From positions 1 to 5,221 of the forward strand of contig QEXZ01000114.1 of the NCBI GenBank assembly GCA_003160755.1: a stretch of 5,221 nucleotides of DNA. The letters are read 5' to 3'. Numbering within the stretch: position 1 is the stretch's first letter; the number at the start of each line of letters is the position of its first letter. The notes beneath the pieces are model-generated. The model made no database searches and had not been told where the DNA came from. It saw only the letters and a list, made by a program, of their open reading frames with translations. Positions 1 to 4,587 of the stretch are shown here, piece after piece. The translations under genes were made by a program, and so were the position numbers. Source of the stretch: Methanomicrobiales archaeon. Its GTDB lineage: Archaea; Halobacteriota; Syntropharchaeia; Alkanophagales; Methanospirareceae.

Positions 1-35
1 TTTCAAAGGATAATATAGTCGGATTCCGTGGTGGG

Positions 36-1973
36 ATGAAACTTGATCTTAATAAAAAGATGAAGGGATATTCCGGCCAGACACTTGGGCAGGTTCTATC
101 AACCCATTTTAAATCAGTCCTGGAGCAGGAAATAGAGAATAACGAACCACGCTGGAAACTTATTAGAAAATGGAATCGTATGTACGCCGGGTTACGGGAC
201 GCTAAGCCCAGTCCATGGATAAACTGTGCTAATGTGGCTGTTCCGGTCTCCCGCTCAGATGCTGATGCTATTACAGTTAGAGCGGTTGAGGCTGTTTGGG
301 GTAAGAGTAGGGTTGTCCTTATGAAGGCCATAGATAGCCGCCTTGTTGGTACAGACAGGGAGATGGAGGACTGGTTTAACTGGTTCCAGAAGCATATTCT
401 TGATTTTAAGGCTAAGCTCCTGTCGCCGATTATACAGTGTGTAAAAACTGGTACCGGGATAATTAAGTTGGATTGGGAGGTAAGCCGCCGCACTGGATAT
501 CGGTATGCGAACCCAGACGAGGTTCGTGATGATACGATTAAAAAATATCCAATCTATAAGTCTGAAAGTCCCGGGATACTAGAGGTTATTACCAGCTATA
601 ATGGGCCACAGGTTTATCCAGTAGATAGATGTGATTTTGTTATTAGTTCTGATTCACGTGATATACAGTCTGCGTACTTAGTGGGGTTTAAATTCCCCTT
701 ACGTATGCAAGAGGTAAAGTCTAATGAGCTTAATGGTCGCTACTACAAAGATGTTAGTAAAAAGATTTTTAAGACTGGGGAAGAAGACGAAACTCTGGCA
801 GCCCATGTCAAGGCGCAGAAGAAAGAAGTGGATTACAGAATTGACGAGACTAAGCCCGTATACCTTTGGGAGCTGTGGGTTAAGTTCGATGTTAATGAGG
901 ACGGGCAGGAAGACGATATTGTACTTACTCTCAACAAGGAAACAGGGACACTATGCGATGCTATATACAATCCCATCTTCAAGGGATTTCGTCCCTTCAT
1001 TGATTTTGTGGGATACCCTAGTGAGTACCACTTTGATGGCGAGGGGGTTATTGAGATTCTCGAAAAACCCCAGATTGAACTCGATGGTCTTCACAATAGG
1101 CGGCTTGATAGACTCACCGTACTTAACGCTCCAGAAACTTTAATACAGTCTGGGCGTGGGATTGATGATTATAAGCGCAACCCTGGTGGGACTACAGTAG
1201 TTCGGGGAGAGCTTGAGGGTGCCGTTAAGGAGCTTCTTGGACACGATGTGTATCCATCTACCTTTCAAGAAGAACAGATGCTTGTTAGCTATATGGACAG
1301 GGCTGTTGGTATTACACCAGCGGTTATGGGCGTCTCAACTGCCGAGCGTCCTGTGTTCCGTGAGACTGCAACCCAATTAGGAGAGGCAAATAAGAAGTTT
1401 GCTTTCCTAATAAACAATATAATTAAAAAGATAGAAGACTGTGTTTACCTCATTCTTGAGATGATGGCCCAGTACCAGCCGGAGTATAAATATCGTTCCG
1501 GTAAGGGTGAGGCGATGCAAGAGAGAACCGTTGCGTTTCCTGGTTGGATGGTGCGGGATGCATTACAGATTGAATGTGTTGCCGCAAGTCAGATGCTTAA
1601 CCAGGAGATGAGGCGGGAGCGTGAATTAACCATGTACCAGTTGCTATCCGATTATTACACTAAGACGGCTGGTATGGTACAGGCTATTACAGATCCATCG
1701 CTTCCACCGGATTTTAAAAAGTATCTATTCTCGATTATTGAGAAGGGAGATAAACGGATAGAAAAGGTTTTACAAGATTTTGACGAGCGTGATGCTGATA
1801 CGTATACAGTTAATCTTCAGCAAACTATTGATGTAGAGGCGAACCTACAACCACCGCCCCCAGTTCCACCCCCAGGTGGAATGGGTGGTGCCGAGGGACA
1901 GATGCCGCCCGAAATGCCTGGTGGAGGCCCTGGTATAGGCCCGGAAATGTTGCCACCTAGGGGCATGCCATAA
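36..1973 (+). CDS. Phage portal protein (head-tail connector), 645 aa
   Basis: Portal proteins form the dodecameric ring at one capsid vertex through which DNA is packaged and ejected and to which the tail attaches. The call rests on several segments typical of large, P22-class portals: an N-terminal Trp/Asn stretch (PSPWINCANVAVP, about residues 58-70); a DVNEDGQEDD segment (285-294) within a strand-rich region; a GEGVIEILEKPQIELDGLHN block (335-354) followed by RRLDRL; and an AVGITPAVMG...RPVFRETATQ block (423-447) leading into the long helices of the stem/crown. The length suits this class. The last 40 residues or so (606-645) are Pro, Gly and Met rich and probably disordered. The ATG at 36 is the first in-frame start, but its only purine-rich upstream sequence (GGTGGG) abuts it. 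The frame is open to the window edge, so the true start could lie upstream. It is followed 24 nt later by a small gene and then the scaffold and capsid genes, which supports the assignment. Identification is by recalled family features, not a database search. Confidence 0.9.
   Translation: MKLDLNKKMKGYSGQTLGQVLSTHFKSVLEQEIENNEPRWKLIRKWNRMYAGLRDAKPSPWINCANVAVPVSRSDADAITVRAVEAVWGKSRVVLMKAIDSRLVGTDREMEDWFNWFQKHILDFKAKLLSPIIQCVKTGTGIIKLDWEVSRRTGYRYANPDEVRDDTIKKYPIYKSESPGILEVITSYNGPQVYPVDRCDFVISSDSRDIQSAYLVGFKFPLRMQEVKSNELNGRYYKDVSKKIFKTGEEDETLAAHVKAQKKEVDYRIDETKPVYLWELWVKFDVNEDGQEDDIVLTLNKETGTLCDAIYNPIFKGFRPFIDFVGYPSEYHFDGEGVIEILEKPQIELDGLHNRRLDRLTVLNAPETLIQSGRGIDDYKRNPGGTTVVRGELEGAVKELLGHDVYPSTFQEEQMLVSYMDRAVGITPAVMGVSTAERPVFRETATQLGEANKKFAFLINNIIKKIEDCVYLILEMMAQYQPEYKYRSGKGEAMQERTVAFPGWMVRDALQIECVAASQMLNQEMRRERELTMYQLLSDYYTKTAGMVQAITDPSLPPDFKKYLFSIIEKGDKRIEKVLQDFDERDADTYTVNLQQTIDVEANLQPPPPVPPPGGMGGAEGQMPPEMPGGGPGIGPEMLPPRGMP
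1864..1881 (+). other. GC-rich hairpin inside the portal C-terminal coding region
   Basis: TTCCACC (1864-1870) and GGTGGAA (1875-1881) form a perfect 7-bp inverted repeat around the 4-nt loop CCCA. It lies in codons for the Pro/Gly-rich tail of the portal protein. There is no downstream T-tract, so it is not a terminator. It may simply result from CCN Pro codons facing GGN Gly codons, and I assign no role. Confidence 0.4.
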
Positions 1974-1987
1974 AAATAATGAAGCTT

Positions 1988-1994
1988 GGAGGAG
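1988..1994 (+). promoter_or_regulatory. Strong ribosome binding site that sets a TTG start
   Basis: GGAGGAG at 1988-1994 is a near-ideal Shine-Dalgarno sequence. The core GGAGG (1988-1992) lies 5 nt before the TTG at 1998, which is standard spacing. The in-frame TTG further upstream at 1986 overlaps this motif and so cannot be served by it. Confidence 0.8.
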
Positions 1995-1997
1995 ATT

Positions 1998-2252
1998 TTG
2001 AAGTTAACGCGGAAAGAGTTCAACAAGTCGGTACAGGTTTTCTCACGATTGATAAAATTGCATTCCTTGGTTTTAGGGTGTTATGAGTGGAGTAGAAAAG
2101 CAGAGAAGTTTGTTCCGGTTAAGGATTTTCAAGAGAGGTTTGATGTGGTAATTAAAACGGCACAGGGGTTGAAGCGTCATAACCCTACACAGATTGTAGT
2201 TGCGAGGATGGCTGAATTGGGGTTTGATAAGAAGGAGAAGAAAGATGGTTGA
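1998..2252 (+). CDS. Small helical phage protein of unknown function, 84 aa (TTG start)
   Basis: I do not recognise this protein. It is basic overall, with many Lys and Arg residues and a Lys-rich C-terminus (FDKKEKKDG). Hydrophobic and charged residues alternate in a way that suggests a helical bundle, and there is no signal peptide or convincing membrane segment. The TTG at 1998 is chosen as start because GGAGG sits 5 nt upstream; translation then begins MKLTRKEFNK. A longer reading from TTG 1986 adds four residues but lacks a usable ribosome site. The gene begins 24 nt after the portal stop, and its last 8 nt overlap the next gene, which suggests translational coupling. Its place between portal and scaffold suggests a role in the head or in assembly, but this is inference from position only. 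Confidence 0.75.
   Translation: MKLTRKEFNKSVQVFSRLIKLHSLVLGCYEWSRKAEKFVPVKDFQERFDVVIKTAQGLKRHNPTQIVVARMAELGFDKKEKKDG
2231..2237 (+). promoter_or_regulatory. Ribosome binding site for the second 84-aa gene
   Basis: GAAGGAG at 2231-2237 lies within the end of the preceding gene, 7 nt before the ATG at 2245. It selects this ATG over the in-frame ATG at 2200, which would add 15 residues but lacks a comparable site. Confidence 0.75.
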
Positions 2253-2499
2253 TGCATCATTGTTGTTACAAGAGCGGGAGAAGTGTGAGAAGAATCTGTA
2301 TTTTAAGGAATTATGGAATCGGATATCTAATGAAGCCAGTAGCGCTGCCAATACGGTTGCCCATGGTCATACACTAGAGGATAGGATGGTTAGATTTTAT
2401 CAGGGTAAAGTAGCTGCGTTTGCCAGGATGCTTCTGATTCCTGATGAAATCATAGAAGATGCAAGTAAAAAAGAAGGGACGGGAGAACTCGTTATTTAA
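2245..2499 (+). CDS. Small helical phage protein of unknown function, 84 aa
   Basis: I do not recognise this protein. It reads MVDASLLLQEREKCEKNLYF at the start and appears almost wholly alpha-helical, with a charged first half, an Ala/Ser-rich turn (about 30-40) and a Lys/Glu-rich end. One possible membrane-like patch (VAAFARMLLI, about 56-65) is too short and is better read as a helix core. The start at 2245 is set by GAAGGAG 7 nt upstream. It overlaps the end of the previous gene by 8 nt, in a different frame, so the two are probably co-translated. A hairpin covers its stop codon, and the scaffold gene begins 37 nt later. Position suggests a head-assembly or accessory role. The function is unknown. 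Confidence 0.78.
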   Translation: MVDASLLLQEREKCEKNLYFKELWNRISNEASSAANTVAHGHTLEDRMVRFYQGKVAAFARMLLIPDEIIEDASKKEGTGELVI

Positions 2500-2503
2500 C
2501 GAG
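2488..2503 (+). terminator. Hairpin over the stop codon, possible weak or partial terminator
   Basis: CTCGTT (2488-2493) and AACGAG (2498-2503) pair perfectly over 6 bp around the loop ATTT. GGG at 2481-2483 could add pairs with CCC at 2504-2506 across a bulge. The TAA stop of the upstream gene (2497-2499) lies in the loop and 3' arm. A T-rich but interrupted stretch (TATTTTTAATATTTT) follows about 8 nt later rather than directly, so this is not a classic Rho-independent terminator. It could attenuate transcription, mark an RNA processing or stability site, or affect re-initiation at the scaffold gene. The structure is visible; the function is inference. Confidence 0.35.
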
Positions 2504-2525
2504 CCCCTGATATTTTTAATATTTT

Positions 2526-2530
2526 GGAGG
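2526..2530 (+). promoter_or_regulatory. Ribosome binding site of the scaffold gene
   Basis: GGAGG at 2526-2530 is a full Shine-Dalgarno core 6 nt before the ATG at 2537, in an A/T-rich and probably unstructured leader. This suggests strong translation, as expected for a scaffold needed in many copies. Confidence 0.75.
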
Positions 2531-2536
2531 TTATAA

Positions 2537-3433
2537 ATGTCACCTGATGATAAGGGACAACTTACACCCGAAGAGTTAAAGGCTAAGGGCTTTAAACTTG
2601 AGGGTGGAGCCCCCGACGACACAGGAAAGACGGAGCCCAAGCCCCCTGATGATGCTGGTGCTAAGCCAGATAAATATGAAGGGAAAAGCGTAGAAGAGCT
2701 TCGTAAGATTCTCGCTGAACAGGAAAAGTTTAGCGGTGAGATGTCGAGTAAAATCGACGAGTACAAGGGAAATGCCGAATACTGGAGAAATAAGGCAGAC
2801 TCAATTGACAGAGAGCGCCAGGCATACGCTCAAGATGCTATTAACAGGGCTAATAAGCCCGTTGATCAGCCAGTGGTGCAGGAGCAGACGTTTAATTGGG
2901 AGAAGCCCATAGATACAGTAGATGAGCGCATTAACCAAAAACTTGGAGAAAGAGAGAGGTATACTAGCCAGATGAAGGTAGCCGAAGTCCAGGAAGAGGG
3001 CAAAATGGCCTTTCAGGATGGGTTAAAGCGAGCTATACGTGAAAATCCACGCCTCTTTGAAAGCGATAGTTTTCAAAATGAGGTTGCGGATGTCATGTAT
3101 AATACTTATGCTCCATTCGCAGCAAAGGGTATGTCCGTTGCCAGGTACGTCGGCAATTCTGATATTTGGAAAAAGGTAGCACAGAACAAGCGTCTTGACA
3201 GAAATGAGCTTGATTATTTGCAACCTGAAAAGGTTAGTCCTGTCTCACCGACACAAACCAATATTCCTGCTGGTGGGAAACTCGTAGGCACGGAAGATGA
3301 GCCAGTCCATTTTGAGGCAGGTGCCAAAGAGATGGTTGACTGGTTTAAACGTCGTGAATATGTGAAGGGTGAAGAGGAAGCTGCTGAGTTGGTTAGGGAC
3401 GAAAGAAAAGGACGAGCGGAGAAGGAGGTTTAA
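2537..3433 (+). CDS. Probable capsid scaffolding protein, 298 aa
   Basis: Scaffolding proteins guide the major capsid protein into a procapsid and then leave or are degraded. I infer this role from composition and position. The first 50 residues or so are Pro, Asp, Glu and Gly rich and probably disordered (PDDTGKTEPKPPDDAGAKPD, about 26-45). Residues 50-105 are Lys/Glu-rich with coiled-coil character (VEELRKILAEQEK). A segment around 118-160 (FNWEKPIDTVDERI) continues into long helices. A Pro/Thr-rich linker (about 229-248) leads to a charged C-terminal helix (about 261-298), where scaffolds such as that of P22 bind coat protein. It is highly charged, with no cysteine and no membrane segment. 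The start has GGAGG 6 nt upstream. No protease domain is fused to it. Portal upstream and major capsid protein downstream match the P22-type order. Scaffolds diverge quickly, so sequence similarity alone may not confirm the call. Confidence 0.75.
   Translation: MSPDDKGQLTPEELKAKGFKLEGGAPDDTGKTEPKPPDDAGAKPDKYEGKSVEELRKILAEQEKFSGEMSSKIDEYKGNAEYWRNKADSIDRERQAYAQDAINRANKPVDQPVVQEQTFNWEKPIDTVDERINQKLGERERYTSQMKVAEVQEEGKMAFQDGLKRAIRENPRLFESDSFQNEVADVMYNTYAPFAAKGMSVARYVGNSDIWKKVAQNKRLDRNELDYLQPEKVSPVSPTQTNIPAGGKLVGTEDEPVHFEAGAKEMVDWFKRREYVKGEEEAAELVRDERKGRAEKEV
3421..3428 (+). promoter_or_regulatory. Ribosome binding site inside the end of the scaffold gene
   Basis: GAAGGAGG at 3421-3428 encodes the final residues of the scaffold protein and also lies 5 nt before the next ATG at 3434. 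That ATG directly follows the scaffold TAA stop (3431-3433). The arrangement favours coupled translation of the two genes. Confidence 0.78.
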
Positions 3434-3943
3434 ATGGCTGAACATATTGCAGAAGTTATTTTTATCGACACGGAAAATAGTGAGGTTGACGAGGAACGGT
3501 CTAAGCCTGAAAAGGGAATTTATTTCTTTAAAGGCGAACCGAACGTTATCACGCCAGACTCCTATAAACGTGCCGAAACGTGTCCAGACTTCGTTTATAA
3601 GTGGGGAAGACATACCGAAGATGGGAGGTCACTTAATAAGTGGATTTTCCAATACGGTTGGGACTTCGTAATCCACGGAGAGGACAAGATTTACCCCCAG
3701 GGCGCCCAGCTTGATGCTGAGGGGCATTGGACTTTTGGGGATGGCGTTCTTATGAAGATGCCACTTGAGAAGTATATGAAGCGCAAGGCTAGGGAGCTAA
3801 GGGCCATTGATGAAGATCAAAAGGCTAGGAAGAAGCAGTTCAACGATGACGTTGCTGCATCCGATCCGGCGCTTGGTAAGGGTGCTGTTCTTTCAGATGA
3901 CGAACTGAAGCGTTACCTTTCCGATGACGAAATTGGAATTTAG
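3434..3943 (+). CDS. Phage head-module protein of unknown function, 169 aa
   Basis: I cannot assign a function. The N-terminal two thirds appears to be a compact mixed fold rich in aromatic residues: FIDTENSEVD (10-19), GIYFFKG (28-34), WIFQYGWDFVIHGEDKIYP (70-88) and GHWTFGDGVLMKMPLEKY (97-114). Residues 115-140 form a strongly charged helix (KRKARELRAIDEDQKARKKQ). The acidic C-terminus holds two copies of LSDDE (153-157 and 162-166), mirrored in the DNA by a near-perfect repeat. There is no signal peptide or membrane segment. The ATG directly follows the scaffold stop, with GAAGGAGG 5 nt upstream. Lying between the scaffold and the probable decoration gene, it is probably a capsid accessory, completion or assembly factor, but this rests on position alone. 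It ends in TAG, the only TAG stop among these genes. Confidence 0.82.
   Translation: MAEHIAEVIFIDTENSEVDEERSKPEKGIYFFKGEPNVITPDSYKRAETCPDFVYKWGRHTEDGRSLNKWIFQYGWDFVIHGEDKIYPQGAQLDAEGHWTFGDGVLMKMPLEKYMKRKARELRAIDEDQKARKKQFNDDVAASDPALGKGAVLSDDELKRYLSDDEIGI
3890..3931 (+). repeat. 15-bp direct repeat encoding LSDDE twice
   Basis: CTTTCAGATGACGAA (3890-3904) recurs as CTTTCCGATGACGAA (3917-3931) with one mismatch, spaced 27 nt apart and in frame. Both copies encode LSDDE in the acidic C-terminus of the 169-aa protein. It looks like a small in-frame duplication of nine codons, with the residues between the two copies diverged. Confidence 0.6.
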
Positions 3944-4008
3944 TTCTAATCGACAAGTAGTTCTTCACCTAGTCTACCGACAAGTAGACTAAATTAGAAA
4001 GAAACTAA
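3944..4008 (+). promoter_or_regulatory. Structured 65-nt intergenic region before the decoration and capsid genes
   Basis: This is the longest gap between genes in the window. Two nested inverted repeats are visible: an outer 7-bp pair TTCTAAT (3944-3950) with ATTAGAA (3993-3999), and an inner perfect 8-bp stem TAGTCTAC (3970-3977) with GTAGACTA (3984-3991) around the loop CGACAA. A 10-bp direct repeat, CGACAAGTAG, occurs at 3951-3960 and 3978-3987; its second copy forms the inner loop and part of the 3' arm. ACTAAAT also repeats at 3988-3994 and 4004-4010. No T-tract follows the hairpin, so a Rho-independent terminator is unlikely. I see no convincing -35/-10 promoter pair. An mRNA processing or stabilising element, or a protein-binding site, remains possible. 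The downstream start has only a weak ribosome site (AGAAAG, 3996-4001), which overlaps the 3' arm of the outer stem. Confidence 0.55.
3951..3987 (+). repeat. 10-bp direct repeat CGACAAGTAG, two copies
   Basis: Perfect copies lie at 3951-3960 and 3978-3987, with start points 27 nt apart. The GTAG at the end of the first copy could pair with CTAC (3974-3977) in competition with the second copy, giving two alternative hairpins. The 8-bp pairing with the second copy is the stronger one. Confidence 0.6.
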
Positions 4009-4575
4009 ATGAGCGTACACTTTAAATTAGAGTTGGTGAGTGGTCCCGATAATATTAGGTCACTTCCAAAAGCAGCCACAAGTGGTGTTTGGACGTTTGG
4101 TGATATCCTTACTTTAGATGCTACTGGTAAGGTTGATCCTCGCTCTGCTGCTACTAGCGATGCTACCGATATAGAAACTGCTATGCTTGGTGTTGGCTTA
4201 ACGACTGAAGCATTAGATGCTAATGCTGAAACCAATAATGTTCATGTGCCTGTTAGTGTTTTCTTACCTGAGCAGGTGTGGTCAATCCATATTGCTGATG
4301 GTCAGTTAGCAACTGCCTATAAAATTGGCAAGGGATATGAGCTTGGTTATATTGGCACGGCAGTTGACTATGATATTGATTATGCTTCTGGTGGAACTGC
4401 TAGAACAATTTCTGTCGATGAGAGTTATTATCTCACCACTACAGAAGCAGGTACGGCAGGCCAGGGTGCGATAGTTGTTGGTCACTCAGACAGGGGTGTA
4501 GGAAGAGATGCGAGTTACGGTGGGAGAGTTCATGTTCGATTTGGCCCCCTTGCTTGTATGCAGATCACAGGATAA
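4009..4575 (+). CDS. Probable capsid decoration or accessory head protein, 188 aa
   Basis: The sequence is rich in Gly, Thr, Val and Ala with alternating hydrophobic residues, suggesting a beta-rich fold. An N-terminal segment typical of small capsid-associated proteins reads SGVWTFGDILTLDATGKVDP (25-44). It is followed by strands at about 76-95, a GQLATAYKIGKGYELGY stretch (98-114), and a Gly/Arg-rich end (RGVGRDASYGGRVHVRFGP). There is no signal peptide or membrane segment. Codons favour U-ending forms (GCT, GGT, GAT, GTT, ACT), more visibly than in the neighbours and as often seen in highly expressed genes. It lies 12 nt before the major capsid gene, the usual place for decoration proteins. 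The ATG at 4009 is the only sensible start, although its ribosome site (AGAAAG) is weak. The gene is well supported; the decoration role is inferred from position and fold type. A head-stabilising or head-fibre protein is an alternative. Confidence 0.8.
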   Translation: MSVHFKLELVSGPDNIRSLPKAATSGVWTFGDILTLDATGKVDPRSAATSDATDIETAMLGVGLTTEALDANAETNNVHVPVSVFLPEQVWSIHIADGQLATAYKIGKGYELGYIGTAVDYDIDYASGGTARTISVDESYYLTTTEAGTAGQGAIVVGHSDRGVGRDASYGGRVHVRFGPLACMQITG

Positions 4576-4587
4576 TGGTGAGATGAA

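Noticed and set aside
538..546. A-run in the portal gene as a programmed frameshift site
   Set aside because: The heptamer does not match a known -1 slippery pattern, and the portal frame continues with family features on both sides.
981..997. Perfect 6-bp inverted repeat AAGGGA/TCCCTT inside the portal gene
   Set aside because: It lies in coding sequence with no T-tract or gene boundary nearby. A stem this short is expected by chance in a window this size.
724..1143. 139-aa + strand reading frame inside the portal gene
   Set aside because: It overlaps the well-supported portal frame, has no good ribosome site, and its composition looks like an out-of-frame reading.
1817..2026. 69-aa - strand Pro/Gly-rich reading frame
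   Set aside because: It is the reverse complement of the portal Pro/Gly tail. Pro codons CCN read as Gly GGN on the other strand, so the composition is an artefact.
1979..2086. ATG reading frame of 35 codons starting just after the portal stop (MKLGGDFEVNAERV...)
   Set aside because: It lies on top of the ribosome site and start of the 84-aa gene, lacks its own Shine-Dalgarno site, and ends early. The TTG-started frame continues and couples to the next gene.
2374..2766. 130-aa - strand reading frame
   Set aside because: It is antisense to the scaffold and small-gene coding sequence, with Ser/Leu/Pro-rich composition typical of shadow frames.
3245..3613. 122-aa - strand reading frame across the scaffold/169-aa junction
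   Set aside because: It is antisense to two genes that have good starts and ribosome sites, and nothing in it looks like a protein family.
3964..3991. Possible promoter TTCACC ... TAGACT with 16-nt spacing
   Set aside because: Each box matches the sigma-70 consensus at only four of six positions, and the -10-like box lies within the inverted repeat. Too weak to call.
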